Shown here: piece after piece, positions 11,663 through 20,271 of the stretch
How the letters are laid out: the number at the start of each line of letters is the position of its first letter
Position numbering within the stretch: position 1 is the stretch's first letter
NCBI GenBank assembly: GCA_016215605.1
Contig: JACRJB010000002.1
Coordinates: 1-64,000 of the forward strand
From: Rhodopseudomonas palustris
GTDB lineage: Bacteria > Pseudomonadota > Alphaproteobacteria > Rhizobiales > Xanthobacteraceae
DNA: 64,000 bases
Direction: 5' to 3'
Translations under genes and position numbers: made by a program
The notes under the pieces: generated by a model
The model's database searches: none
Seen by the model: only the letters and a program-made list of their open reading frames with translations
Told to the model about the DNA's origin: nothing

Positions 11663-12666
11663 GACTGATCCTTCTCGGGCCGCCGGGGGCGGGCAAGGGA
11701 ACGCAAGCGGCTCGGCTGGTTCAGCAGTACGGCATTGTTCAGCTCTCCACCGGAGACATGCTGCGCGCCGCCGTCGCTGCCGGCACGCCGGTCGGGCTGA
11801 AGGCCAAGGACATCATGGCGAGCGGCGGCCTGGTGCCGGACGAGGTGGTGATCGGCATCATCTCCGACCGCATCGAGCAGCCCGATGCCGCGAACGGCTT
11901 CATCCTCGACGGCTTCCCGCGCACCGTGCCGCAGGCCGAGGCGCTGGATCAGCTGCTGAAGGACAAGAAGCTGGCGCTCGACGCCGTGGTCGAGCTGCGC
12001 GTCAACGAGGGCGCTCTGCTGGCCCGGGTCGAGACCCGGGTCGCCGAGATGCGCGAGCGCGGCGAGGAGCCGCGCGCCGACGACAACGCCGAGGCGCTGG
12101 CGAAGCGACTCAGCGCCTACCGCGCCCAGACCGAACCGCTGGTCGAGTATTACTCGGAGAAGCGCAAGCTGCTAACCGTCGACGGCATGATGACCATCGA
12201 CGAGGTCACCCGCGAGATCGGCCGAATCCTCGAAGCGCTCGGTGAGGCCAACGACAAGAAGGCCGCCAAGAGTTCGGCCGCCAAGCGCGCGGTGAAGAAG
12301 ACCGCGAAGAAGCTGGCCAAGGGTGCCAAGGCTGCTGCTGCCGGCAAGGCGTCGACGAAGTCTCCAGCGAAAAAAGCTTCGGCCAAGAAGGCAGTTAGCG
12401 GCAAATCTTCGAGCAAGGCGGGATCCGCCAAGACGGCTGGCAAGAAGGTCGCGTCCGGCCTGAAGAAGCCGGCCAAGGCACCGAAAAAGACTGGCAAAAA
12501 GTCCGCCAAGGTGGCGCCCAAGGCGGCTGCGAAGGCGGCCAAGAAAGGCGCCAAGACGAAGTCCAAGTCGGCCGGCAAGGCCCCGAAGCGCGGCGCGAAG
12601 GCGGCCAAAAAGGCCGCCAAGACCGTCGCCAAGAAGGCCAAGAAGGTCACGAAAAAGCGAGCTTGA
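11659..12666 (+). CDS. adk: Adenylate kinase with a Lys/Ala-rich histone-like tail
   Basis: Adenylate kinase interconverts AMP, ADP and ATP. Residues 1-195 are a short-lid Adk: P-loop [10 protein letters not shown] (7-16), STGDMLR (30-36), the [14 protein letters not shown] signature (84-97) and a lid without the long insertion or Cys ligands. Residues about 196-335 are a low-complexity tail of repeated AKKA, KSSA, KKAAKT units, about 140 residues with no predicted fold, resembling histone H1 and AlgP-like tails. Typical Adk is 180-220 residues, so the tail is an extra module rather than a normal part. It is continuous and in frame, ending in TGA at 12666. It overlaps secY by four bases, so the two are probably translated together. 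Confidence 0.95.
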   Translation: MRLILLGPPGAGKGTQAARLVQQYGIVQLSTGDMLRAAVAAGTPVGLKAKDIMASGGLVPDEVVIGIISDRIEQPDAANGFILDGFPRTVPQAEALDQLLKDKKLALDAVVELRVNEGALLARVETRVAEMRERGEEPRADDNAEALAKRLSAYRAQTEPLVEYYSEKRKLLTVDGMMTIDEVTREIGRILEALGEANDKKAAKSSAAKRAVKKTAKKLAKGAKAAAAGKASTKSPAKKASAKKAVSGKSSSKAGSAKTAGKKVASGLKKPAKAPKKTGKKSAKVAPKAAAKAAKKGAKTKSKSAGKAPKRGAKAAKKAAKTVAKKAKKVTKKRA

Positions 12667-12678
12667 ACCTGGATTCGG

Positions 12679-12706
12679 TTGACGAACAGAAACGGAATCC
12701 TTTAAT
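12679..12706 (+). promoter_or_regulatory. Candidate promoter before rpsM
   Basis: TTGACG (12679-12684) is followed after 16 bases by TTTAAT (12701-12706), or after 18 bases by TAATAA. It lies in the 185-base space between adk and rpsM, upstream of the rpsM-rpsK-rpoA-rplQ block, which is often transcribed separately (alpha operon). The match is by eye only. Confidence 0.4.
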
Positions 12707-12851
12707 AAGGCCCGATATCCCGTCGGATAGGTTTCAGACGATGCCGGGCCCCAGAACGACCGAGGGGATGGCGTCGTGTTCGCGTTTGTGAACGCCAGCC
12801 CGAGATAGCAAATTACAGCCGGCCCGACGGTCGGTGACAGGAGAGAAGTCT

Positions 12852-13220
12852 GTGGCCCGTATTGCCGGCGTGAATATCCCGACCAACAAGCGCGTGCTGA
12901 TCGCGCTTCAGTACATCCATGGCATCGGCCAGAAGAATGCGGCCGACATCATCGAGAAGGTGAAGATCCCGGTGGATCGCCGCGTCAATCAGCTGAGCGA
13001 CGCCGAGGTTCTTCAGATTCGCGAAGTCATCGACCGCGACTATCTGGTCGAGGGCGACCTTCGTCGCGAAACCGGCATGAACATCAAGCGCCTGATGGAC
13101 CTCGGCTGCTATCGCGGCCTGCGTCATCGTCGCGGTCTGCCGGTGCGCGGTCAGCGGACCCATACCAACGCCCGCACCCGCAAGGGTCCGGCGAAGGCGA
13201 TTGCCGGTAAGAAGAAGTAA
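12852..13220 (+). CDS. rpsM: 30S ribosomal protein S13
   Basis: S13 contacts tRNA and the 50S subunit from the 30S head. The GTG at 12852 gives the family start [20 protein letters not shown]-like sequence and the standard 122 residues; AGGAGAG lies six bases before it. An earlier ATG at 12834 would bury the ribosome binding site. The ending [14 protein letters not shown] is typical. Confidence 0.96.
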   Translation: MARIAGVNIPTNKRVLIALQYIHGIGQKNAADIIEKVKIPVDRRVNQLSDAEVLQIREVIDRDYLVEGDLRRETGMNIKRLMDLGCYRGLRHRRGLPVRGQRTHTNARTRKGPAKAIAGKKK

Positions 13221-13224
13221 GTTT

Positions 13225-13275
13225 GCGAGTAGCGAATGGCGATTAGCGAGTAGGGCAGCCCTATTCGCTACTCGC
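13225..13275. repeat. Inverted repeat built of 'gcgagtagcgaat' between rpsM and rpsK
   Basis: Perfect 13-base arms at 13225-13237 and 13263-13275 flank a second palindrome (agggcagccct). The unit 'cgaatag/cgagtag' also occurs after tuf (about 397-412). These short iterated units look like a dispersed intergenic repeat rather than a terminator; no T run follows. Confidence 0.6.
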
Positions 13276-13347
13276 CATTTCGTTATTCGTCGTTTCGGTG
13301 GAGCCGCTGGCGTTACGGCGGCGTTGAGATCACAAGAAAGGTAGACC

Positions 13348-13737
13348 ATGGCCAAGGAAGCCACACGCGTCCGTCGTCGCGAGCGTAAGAACATCGCCTC
13401 CGGAATCGCGCATGTGAATTCGTCGTTCAACAACACGACCATCACCATCACCGACGCGCAGGGCAATGCGATCGCCTGGTCGTCGGCCGGCACGATGGGC
13501 TTCAAGGGCTCGCGCAAGTCGACCCCCTACGCCGCGCAGGTCGCGGCCGAGGACGTCGCCAAGAAGGCGCAGGAGCACGGCATGCGCACCCTCGAAGTCG
13601 AGGTCGCGGGCCCCGGGTCGGGTCGTGAGTCGGCGCTGCGCGCGCTGCAGGCGGCGGGCTTCACGGTGACCTCGATCCGCGACGTCACCACCATCCCGCA
13701 CAACGGCTGCCGGCCGCGCAAGCGCCGCCGGGTGTGA
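13348..13737 (+). CDS. rpsK: 30S ribosomal protein S11
   Basis: S11 forms part of the mRNA exit region. The 129-residue product has [40 protein letters not shown] and the ending [24 protein letters not shown] upstream gives a fair ribosome binding site. Normal length. Confidence 0.98.
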   Translation: MAKEATRVRRRERKNIASGIAHVNSSFNNTTITITDAQGNAIAWSSAGTMGFKGSRKSTPYAAQVAAEDVAKKAQEHGMRTLEVEVAGPGSGRESALRALQAAGFTVTSIRDVTTIPHNGCRPRKRRRV

Positions 13738-13871
13738 TTTTTTCTGCCGCGCGTGGCGTCGAGCCTCGCGCGGCAGCTTCGATACTTTGGCGCGGATTGA
13801 TCCGCAGTTTCCATCGCTAGTGACCGCGCCTTTATTGTCGGCGGCGCTCGACTGGCCAGGAAGGTGACACA

Positions 13872-14891
13872 GTGACGATCCAGAAGAATTGGCAAGAACT
13901 CATTCGACCGAACAAGCTCCAGGTGACCGCCGGCAGCGACGCCAGCCGCTTTGCGACGCTGGTCGCCGAGCCGCTCGAGCGCGGCTTCGGCCAGACGCTC
14001 GGCAACGCGCTGCGGCGCGTGCTGCTGTCCTCGCTGCAGGGCGCGGCGGTGCAGTCGGTGCACATCGACGGCGTGCTGCACGAGTTCTCCTCGATCGCCG
14101 GCGTGCGCGAGGACGTCACCGACATCGTGCTCAACATCAAGGACATCTCGCTGAAGATGCAGGGCGAAGGCCCGAAGCGGATGGTCGTCAAGAAGCAGGG
14201 TCCGGGCGTCGTCACCGCCGGTGACATTCAGACCGTCGGCGACATCGTCGTGCTGAACCCCGACCTGCAGATCTGCACCCTCGACGAGGGCGCCGAGATC
14301 CGCATGGAATTCACCGTCAACACCGGCAAGGGCTACGTCGCCGCCGAGCGCAACCGTCCGGAAGACGCGCCGATCGGCCTGATCCCGGTCGACAGCCTGT
14401 ACTCGCCGGTCCGCAAGGTGTCGTACAAGGTCGAGAACACCCGCGAGGGCCAGATCCTCGACTACGATAAGCTGACCATGACGGTCGAGACCAACGGCGC
14501 GCTGACCCCGGACGATGCGGTGGCCTTCGCCGCCCGCATCCTGCAGGACCAGCTCAACGTCTTCGTCAACTTCGAAGAGCCGCGCAAGGAAGTCACCCAG
14601 GAGATCATCCCGGATCTGGCCTTCAACCCGGCCTTCCTCAAGAAGGTGGACGAGCTGGAGCTGTCGGTGCGTTCGGCGAACTGCCTGAAGAACGACAACA
14701 TCGTCTACATCGGCGATCTGGTGCAGAAGTCGGAAGCGGAAATGCTCCGCACCCCGAACTTCGGCCGCAAGTCGCTGAACGAGATCAAGGAAGTGCTGGC
14801 GCAGATGGGCCTGCATCTCGGCATGGAAGTGCCGGGCTGGCCGCCGGAGAACATCGACGAGCTCGCCAAGCGCTTCGAGGATCACTACTAA
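13872..14891 (+). CDS. rpoA: RNA polymerase alpha subunit
   Basis: RpoA nucleates RNA polymerase assembly through its N-terminal domain and contacts activators and UP elements through its C-terminal domain. The 339-residue product starts at GTG 13872 ([16 protein letters not shown]), with the alpha-NTD signature [20 protein letters not shown] at residues about 36-55. The alpha-CTD carries [20 protein letters not shown] and the HhH-like [14 protein letters not shown]. Length is normal. It lies 134 bases after rpsK. Confidence 0.98.
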   Translation: MTIQKNWQELIRPNKLQVTAGSDASRFATLVAEPLERGFGQTLGNALRRVLLSSLQGAAVQSVHIDGVLHEFSSIAGVREDVTDIVLNIKDISLKMQGEGPKRMVVKKQGPGVVTAGDIQTVGDIVVLNPDLQICTLDEGAEIRMEFTVNTGKGYVAAERNRPEDAPIGLIPVDSLYSPVRKVSYKVENTREGQILDYDKLTMTVETNGALTPDDAVAFAARILQDQLNVFVNFEEPRKEVTQEIIPDLAFNPAFLKKVDELELSVRSANCLKNDNIVYIGDLVQKSEAEMLRTPNFGRKSLNEIKEVLAQMGLHLGMEVPGWPPENIDELAKRFEDHY

Positions 14892-14904
14892 GCAAATCGG
14901 CCTC

Positions 14905-15000
14905 ATGGTTCGAGACGCGCTTTCAGCGCTCCTCACCATGAGGCCTCTCTCCTCATCCTGAGGAGCGGCGTAGCCGCGTCTCGAAGGATGAGGCACCACC
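14905..15000. repeat. 'cctcatggt/cctcatcctgagg' intergenic repeat
   Basis: Between rpoA and rplQ lies a hairpin array: cctcatggttcgagacgc pairs with gcgctcctcaccatgagg, followed by cctcatcctgaggag and the 'gcgtctcgaaggatgagg' unit. A second copy of the same family occurs at about 37978-38088. It would be transcribed within the ribosomal operon. Confidence 0.6.
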
Positions 15001-15066
15001 GGGCGAACGCAGGCAGCCCACCTGCAACTCCGACGAACCGTCGGGATCGATTGAAGGAAGACCACA

Positions 15067-15480
15067 ATGCGTCACGGCAAGGTTCATCGGAAGCTCAACC
15101 GCACCGCCGAACACCGCAAGGCGATGTTCGCCAACATGTGCGCCGCGCTGATCAAGCACGAGCAGATCGTCACCACGCTGCCGAAGGCCAAGGAATTGCG
15201 GCCGATCGTCGAGAAGCTGATCACGCTCGGCAAGAAGGGTGGCCTCGACAAGCGCCGCCAGGCGATCAGCGAGATGCGCGACCTCGACCAGGTCAAGAAG
15301 CTGTTCGACGTGCTGGCGCCGCGCTACGCCGACCGTCAGGGCGGTTACACCCGCATCATCAAGGCCGGCTTCCGCTACGGCGACAACGCCCCGATGGCGG
15401 TGATCGAATTCGTCGACCGCGACGAAGACGCCAAGGGCAAGGATTCCGGCCCGACCCAGGACAGCGCCGAAGCGGCGTAA
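15067..15480 (+). CDS. rplQ: 50S ribosomal protein L17
   Basis: L17 is a structural 50S protein. The 137-residue product has [20 protein letters not shown] and [20 protein letters not shown], then a C-terminal acidic/Ala tail. It is the last gene of the ribosomal cluster, and the terminator at 15527 follows it. Confidence 0.98.
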   Translation: MRHGKVHRKLNRTAEHRKAMFANMCAALIKHEQIVTTLPKAKELRPIVEKLITLGKKGGLDKRRQAISEMRDLDQVKKLFDVLAPRYADRQGGYTRIIKAGFRYGDNAPMAVIEFVDRDEDAKGKDSGPTQDSAEAA

Positions 15481-15526
15481 GCTGCGGGCTTTCACAGCCG
15501 CTCGTCTCGCGGTTGATTGGTTTGAA

Positions 15527-15553
15527 GGCGGTGCCGCAAGGCGCCGCCTTTTT
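15527..15553 (+). terminator. Rho-independent terminator after rplQ
   Basis: Nine-base GC-rich arms (15527-15535 and 15540-15548, with one G-U type pair) close on a GCAA loop and are followed at once by five T residues. This is the end of the ribosomal cluster transcript. Confidence 0.85.
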
Positions 15554-15582
15554 CGTTGCGCGCAGGCATGGTCCTCTCGTTC

Positions 15583-15727
15583 GTCATTCCGGGGCGCTCG
15601 CGTAGCGAGCGAACCCGGAATCCATACTCCCAGTCTTGCGTTGGTGCCGAGTGCGGTTGCGCTACAGCGATACGCGTGCGCAGGGGATATGGATTCCGGG
15701 CTCGCGCTACGCGCGCCCCGGAATGAC
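15583..15727. repeat. Inverted 'gtcattccggggcg' repeat
   Basis: The gap from 15481 to 15823 holds the terminator and this unit. It starts gtcattccggggcgctcgcg and ends with the complement, cgccccggaatgac, with ggattccggg-type arms inside. Related copies are at 16882-16996 and, as half units, at about 21604-21646 and 26656-26690. Nothing else with coding character is visible in this gap. Confidence 0.75.
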
Positions 15728-15823
15728 AAACGGAAGGTTGATCAAGCTCGGCCTTGCCCGGCGATTGAAACGGCGTGATCGTTACTTAGCTGCGCGCTGA
15801 GCAACACGATCAGGAGCACATCC

Positions 15824-16618
15824 ATGCACATCAATCTCTCCGGCAAGACCGCGCTGGTCACCGGCTCGACCGCGGGCATCGGCCATGCCATCGCCAGGGG
15901 GCTCGCCGCCACCGGCGCCAATGTCGTCGTCAACGGCCGCAGCCAGGGCAAGGTCGATGCCGCGGTCGCGGCCGTCGCAAAGGCGGCGCAGGGCGGCAAG
16001 ATCACCGGCGTCGCCGCCGACGTCTCGACCGCGGAGGGCTGCGCCGCGCTGGTCGAGGCGCTGCCGGAGGTCGACATCCTGATCAACAACGCCGGCATCT
16101 TCGAGCCGAAGGGCTTCTTCGATATCCCGGATGAAGATTGGCAGCGCTTCTTCGACGTCAACGTGATGAGCGGAGTCCGGCTGTCGCGCGCCTACATGCC
16201 GGCGATGCTGAAACGCAACTGGGGCCGCATCGTCTTCATCGCCTCGGAATCCGCGCTGATGATTCCGAAGGAGATGATCCATTACGGCATGACCAAGACC
16301 GCGCAGCTGTCGGTGTCGCGCGGCCTCGCCGAGATGACCCGCGGCACTGCGGTGACCGTCAACGCGGTGCTGCCCGGCCCGACGATGAGCGAGGGCGTGC
16401 AGACCTTCGTGGCCGATCTGGCGAAGCAGAACGGCCAGTCGGAGAGCGAAGCCGCCGCCAATTTCGTCAAGCAGCACCGCCCCGGCTCGCTGATCCAGCG
16501 CTTTGCCACCGTCGAGGAGATCGCCAACATGGTCGTCTACGTCTCCTCGAAGGAAGCCGCCGTCACCAACGGCGCCGCCCTGCGCGCCGAAGGCGGGTTG
16601 CTGCAGACGATCGCGTAG
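15824..16618 (+). CDS. Short-chain dehydrogenase/reductase (SDR)
   Basis: A cytosolic NAD(P)-dependent oxidoreductase of the classical SDR family, 264 residues. The cofactor motif TGSTAGIG is at residues 13-20, NNAG follows the central strand (about residues 87-90), and the catalytic Tyr154-x-x-x-Lys158 lies in HYGMTK with a Ser about 13 residues before it (IASES). The substrate cannot be told from the sequence. The gene stands alone between two repeat-rich gaps, with its own ribosome binding site (CAGGAG at about 15809-15814). Confidence 0.93.
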   Translation: MHINLSGKTALVTGSTAGIGHAIARGLAATGANVVVNGRSQGKVDAAVAAVAKAAQGGKITGVAADVSTAEGCAALVEALPEVDILINNAGIFEPKGFFDIPDEDWQRFFDVNVMSGVRLSRAYMPAMLKRNWGRIVFIASESALMIPKEMIHYGMTKTAQLSVSRGLAEMTRGTAVTVNAVLPGPTMSEGVQTFVADLAKQNGQSESEAAANFVKQHRPGSLIQRFATVEEIANMVVYVSSKEAAVTNGAALRAEGGLLQTIA

Positions 16619-16645
16619 TTGGTGATAGCTCACTGCCCGCGGCAG

Positions 16646-16842
16646 CCCTCACCCCAACCCTCTCCCGCAAGCGGGAGAGGGAGCGCGCTGCCGTTGTGGC
16701 GGGCGCGTCGTGCCGAACTAAGTTCTACGAAGCCGAATTTGGCGGATGGGTATCAGCGATTCTGAACCGCATGGGTCCGCGGCCCCCGCAGCACGCACGG
16801 CTTGCTCCCTCTCCCGCTTGCGGGAGAGGGCTGGGGTGAGGG
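16646..16842. repeat. Large inverted pair of 'ccctcaccccaaccctctcccgc' arms
   Basis: Arms at 16646-16668 and 16820-16842 are near-perfect complements and each also contains its own small palindrome (ctcccgcaagcgggag). The gap 16619-17029 contains this unit, then the gtcattccgg-type repeat, and no plausible gene. The layout resembles a MITE-like element with about 150 bases between the arms. Confidence 0.7.
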
Positions 16843-16881
16843 CGACGCGGGCACGGAGTCGATTGATAATTAGTCCATTCC

Positions 16882-16996
16882 GTCATTCCGGGGCGCTCGC
16901 GCAGCGAGCGAACCCGGAATCCCGACATGTTCTGCATCCCAATCGTCGTGCGCGGAGCGAGATTCCGGGTTCGCGCTGGGCGCGCCCCGGAATGAC
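16882..16996. repeat. Second complete 'gtcattccggggcg' inverted repeat
   Basis: Same design as the unit at 15583-15727: gtcattccggggcgctcgcg at the left end and cgccccggaatgac at the right end, with a shorter centre. It lies downstream of the leftward oxidoreductase gene. Confidence 0.75.
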
Positions 16997-17029
16997 TCGC
17001 GGAGAGGGCGGCGGATCAACGCAAGCCGA

Positions 17030-18046
17030 CTAACCCCACCCCTCCAGCACGATCTTCCCCACCGACGTGCCGGTTTCCAGCAGCGCGTGGGCGCGTTTCA
17101 AATTCGTCGCGTTGATGGTGCCGAAGGTCTTGTCGAGCGTGGTGCGGAGCACGCCGGCGTCGATCAGATCGGCGACTTCGTTCAAGAGATCGTGCTGCGC
17201 GATGATGTCGGGCGTGGTGTAGCTCGACCGCGCGAACATCGCTTCCCAGTGCAGCGACGCCGATTTCGGCTTCAGCAGCATCGGGTTCAGCGTCGCCGGA
17301 TCGTCGATCAGCGCGATCTTGCCCTGCGGCGCGAGGATTTCGACCAGCGCCGGGAAGTGCTGCTCGGTGCCGGTGAGGCTGGCGATCAGCGCCACCGGCG
17401 GCAGCTTCAGCGCGTCGAGCTGCGGCTTCATCGGCTTGGCATGGTCGATCACCGCATGGGCGCCGAGCGCGCGGCACCACGCCGTGGTCTCCGGCCGCGA
17501 CGCGGTCGCGACCACGGTCAGCGCCGTCAGCTTGCGGGCGAGCTGAATCAGGATCGAGCCGACGCCGCCGGCGCCGCCGGTGATCAGCAGCGTGCGCGGA
17601 TCGTGCGCCTTGCCGGGCCGCACGCCGAGCCGGTCGAACAGCAGCTCCCACGCGGTGATCGAGGTCAGCGGCAGCGCCGCGGCCTGCGCGAACGACAGGC
17701 TGGTCGGCTTGCGGCCGACGATGCGCTCGTCGACCAGATGCAATTCGGCGTTGGTGCCGGGGCGCCCGATCGAGCCGGCGTAGAACACCTCGTCGCCGGG
17801 CCGGAACAGCGTCACCTCGGCCCCGACCGATTCGACCACGCCGGCGGCGTCGTAGCCGAGGATCTTGGTCTCGCCGGCCGGCGGCGCGGCGCGCTTGCGG
17901 ACCTTGAAGTCGACCGGATTGACCGAGATCGCCTTCACCGCGACCCGCAGGTCGCGCGGGCCCGGGGCGGGCGTCGGCAGCTCGACATCGGTGAGGGCGT
18001 TGGGGTCTTCGATCGGAAGGCTCTTGGTGTAGCCGACGGCTTTCAT
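17030..18046 (-). CDS. MDR-family zinc-type alcohol dehydrogenase-like / quinone oxidoreductase
   Basis: Medium-chain NAD(P)H-dependent reductase, 338 residues from the ATG at 18046, which has GGAG six bases upstream (an ATG at 18058 has none). The sequence begins MKAVGYTKSLPIEDPNAL, typical of the zinc-independent ZADH/YogA-type group. It has GYDAAGVVESVGAEV, then LITGGAGGVGSILIQLARKL as the Rossmann motif (residues about 152-171). No structural-zinc Cys cluster is seen. It is divergent from an HxlR regulator, an arrangement common for electrophile- or quinone-responsive reductases, so regulation by that neighbour is likely. Confidence 0.9.
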   Translation of the reverse strand: MKAVGYTKSLPIEDPNALTDVELPTPAPGPRDLRVAVKAISVNPVDFKVRKRAAPPAGETKILGYDAAGVVESVGAEVTLFRPGDEVFYAGSIGRPGTNAELHLVDERIVGRKPTSLSFAQAAALPLTSITAWELLFDRLGVRPGKAHDPRTLLITGGAGGVGSILIQLARKLTALTVVATASRPETTAWCRALGAHAVIDHAKPMKPQLDALKLPPVALIASLTGTEQHFPALVEILAPQGKIALIDDPATLNPMLLKPKSASLHWEAMFARSSYTTPDIIAQHDLLNEVADLIDAGVLRTTLDKTFGTINATNLKRAHALLETGTSVGKIVLEGWG

Positions 18047-18130
18047 TGGTGACTCCATGATGAGGCGAGGTCGCGGCGCGCAACTTCCTCGTCTTGTGCC
18101 AATCTTGCAAGTACTGTCGTTTTGGGGATA

Positions 18131-18150
18131 TAGTCACCGATCGGATACTA
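18131..18150. promoter_or_regulatory. Candidate HxlR operator (imperfect 20-base palindrome)
   Basis: tagtcaccgatcggatacta matches its own reverse complement at 16 of 20 positions, centred on CCGATCGG. It lies 14 bases before the regulator ATG, between two divergent genes. HxlR-type dimers bind palindromes of this size, so autoregulation plus control of the oxidoreductase is plausible. Confidence 0.5.
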
Positions 18151-18164
18151 ATGGACAAAACCGC

Positions 18165-18542
18165 ATGAAGCGCCGCGATCTCGATTGCGCGCCGGGCTGT
18201 CCGGTCGAGGCGACGCTCGACCTGATCGACGGCAAGTGGAAGGGCGTCATCCTGTTCCATCTGCAGAGCGGCCGGCTGCGGTTCGGCGAGCTGCGACGCA
18301 AGATGCCCGGCATCACCCAGCGGATGCTGACCAAGCAATTGCGGGCACTGGAAGACGACGGGCTCGTGCTGCGCGAGGTGTTCGCCGAGGTGCCGCCGCG
18401 GGTCGAGTACGAGCTGTCGGCGATGGGCGAGAGCCTGCGCCCGGTGATCGACGCGCTGAAGCGCTGGGCCGAGGAGCACCGCGCCCGCACCGGTCCCGAC
18501 GCCGCCATTGCCGCTCCGGCGGAGCGTCATGTCGGCGCCTGA
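18165..18542 (+). CDS. HxlR-family transcriptional regulator
   Basis: A 125-residue winged-helix repressor/activator of the HxlR (DUF24) family. The N-terminal CAPGCPVEATLDLIDGKWKG segment has the Cys residues often used in redox or electrophile sensing, followed by ILFHLQSGRLRFGELRR and the recognition helix region ITQRMLTKQLRALEDDGLV. The ATG at 18165 fits the family start; longer in-frame readings from 18057 overlap the intergenic operator. Divergent from the MDR oxidoreductase at 17030-18046. Confidence 0.92.
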   Translation: MKRRDLDCAPGCPVEATLDLIDGKWKGVILFHLQSGRLRFGELRRKMPGITQRMLTKQLRALEDDGLVLREVFAEVPPRVEYELSAMGESLRPVIDALKRWAEEHRARTGPDAAIAAPAERHVGA

Positions 18543-18647
18543 TGCGCCCGGCGGCCTGAGCCCCGCATTTGCCGGCTTTTCCTTCTCCTCTCGGGCGCGG
18601 GCGACTATATCTGCTGCGTCGTTGACGCCCTCACTGGATTCCCGGAC

Positions 18648-20042
18648 ATGATTTCGATGCGAAGCTTCGCTGCCCTGTGTTTGTCGATCGCTCTGGCGAC
18701 CCCGGTCGCGGCCCAGGAGCGGCGGTTGCCGGCCTCGCAGGCCGAGATCAAGCTGAGCTACGCGCCGATCGTGCAGCACGCCCAGCCGGCGGTGGTGAAC
18801 GTCTACGCCGCCAAGGTGGTGCAGAACCGCAATCCGCTGTTGGAAGATCCGATCTTCCGCCGCTTCTTCGGCGGCGGCGGACCGCAGCCGGAGCAGATCC
18901 AGCGCTCGCTCGGCTCGGGCGTGATGGTCGATGCCTCCGGCCTCGTCGTCACCAACAATCACGTCATCGAGGGCGCCGACCAGGTCAAGGTCGCGCTCGC
19001 CGACAAGCGCGAGTTCGAGGCCGAGATCGTGCTGAAGGACAGCCGCACCGATCTGGCGGTGCTGCGGCTCAAGGACACCAAGGAGAAGTTCGCCACGCTC
19101 GACTTCGCCAATTCCGACGAGCTGCTGGTCGGCGATCTGGTGCTGGCGATCGGCAATCCGTTCGGCGTCGGCCAGACCGTGACCCACGGCATCATCTCGG
19201 CGCTGGCCCGCACCCAGGTCGGCATCACCGACTATCAGTTCTTCATCCAGACCGACGCCGCGATCAATCCGGGCAACTCCGGCGGCGCGCTGGTCGACAT
19301 GACCGGCAAGCTGGTCGGCATCAACACCGCGATCTTCTCGCGCTCCGGCGGCTCGCAGGGCATCGGCTTCGCGATCCCGGCCAACATGGTGCGCGTCGTC
19401 GTGGCCTCCGCCAAGAGCGGCGGCAAGGCGGTGAAGCGGCCGTGGCTCGGCGCGCGGCTGCAGGCGGTGACGCCGGAGATCGCCGAAACGCTCGGCCTGA
19501 AGCGGCCGTCCGGCGCGCTGGTCGCCAGCGTCACCAAGGGCAGCCCGTCGGAGAAGGCCGGGCTGAAGCTGTCCGACCTGATCGTGGCGGTCGACGGCTT
19601 TGCGATCGACGATCCGAACGCCTTCGACTATCGCTTCGCGACGCGGCCGCTCGGCGGCACCGCGTCGATCGACGTGCAGCGCGCCGGCAAGCCGGTCAAG
19701 CTGACGATCACGCTGGAGACCGCGCCGGACACCGGCCGCGACGAGATCGTGCTGACCGCGCGCTCGCCGTTCCAGGGCGCCAAGATCGCCAACATCTCGC
19801 CGGCGATCGCCGACGATCTGCGGCTCGATCCGAGCGTCGAGGGCGTCGTCGTCACCGATCTCGCCGACGACGGCACCGCCGCCAGCGTCGGCTTCCAGAA
19901 GGGCGACATCATCGTCGCGGTCAACAACAAGCGCATCGCCAAGACCAGCGACCTCGAGCGCATCAGCAACGAATCCTTCCGGCTCTGGCGCATCACCGTC
20001 GTCCGCGGCGGCCAGCAGATCAACGTCACGCTCGGCGGATGA
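18648..20042 (+). CDS. DegP/DegQ-type periplasmic serine protease (Do-like)
   Basis: A periplasmic trypsin-fold protease, 464 residues. The signal peptide is about residues 1-24 (cleavage near VAA-QE). The triad is visible: His105 in VTNNHVIEG, Asp135 in DSRTDLAVL, Ser211 in NPGNSGGALVD. Two PDZ domains follow, the first near residues 265-360 and the second from about 375 to the end. Such proteins degrade or refold damaged envelope proteins. An ATG three codons later (18657) is an alternative start. It stands alone, followed by repeats. Confidence 0.95.
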   Translation: MISMRSFAALCLSIALATPVAAQERRLPASQAEIKLSYAPIVQHAQPAVVNVYAAKVVQNRNPLLEDPIFRRFFGGGGPQPEQIQRSLGSGVMVDASGLVVTNNHVIEGADQVKVALADKREFEAEIVLKDSRTDLAVLRLKDTKEKFATLDFANSDELLVGDLVLAIGNPFGVGQTVTHGIISALARTQVGITDYQFFIQTDAAINPGNSGGALVDMTGKLVGINTAIFSRSGGSQGIGFAIPANMVRVVVASAKSGGKAVKRPWLGARLQAVTPEIAETLGLKRPSGALVASVTKGSPSEKAGLKLSDLIVAVDGFAIDDPNAFDYRFATRPLGGTASIDVQRAGKPVKLTITLETAPDTGRDEIVLTARSPFQGAKIANISPAIADDLRLDPSVEGVVVTDLADDGTAASVGFQKGDIIVAVNNKRIAKTSDLERISNESFRLWRITVVRGGQQINVTLGG

Positions 20043-20059
20043 GCAATCGCGAGGCGAGG

Positions 20060-20255
20060 CGCCTCCAAACCTCTCCCGGCGCGCGGGGAGAGGTCGCTCA
20101 TCGAACGCAGTTCGATGAGCGGGTGAGGGGGCGCTTCCACACGGCCGAGCCTCTGCGTGTGATCACAGCCGAGACTCTGGGCCTCGTCGAGACGCCCCCT
20201 CATCCGACCCTTCTCCCCGCGCGCGGGGAGAAAGAGCCGGCCGTGCGTGGGGCGA
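20060..20255. repeat. 'cctctccccgcgcgcgggg' repeat pair
   Basis: Between the protease gene and rarA: cctctcccggcgcgcggggagagg (split over 20072-20095) with gctcatcgaacgcagttcgatgagc, then at 20185-20232 a second ccctcatcc/ttctccccgcgcgcggggagaa unit in the opposite sense. Both are palindromes. The unit resembles the one at 16646-16842. Confidence 0.6.
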
Positions 20256-20271
20256 GAGAGCCGGCAATCCG

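Noticed and set aside
17016-19187. 723-codon leftward frame spanning the MDR gene, the HxlR gene and the protease
   Set aside because: It runs antisense over two rightward genes and out of frame with the MDR gene. No domain could be recognised.
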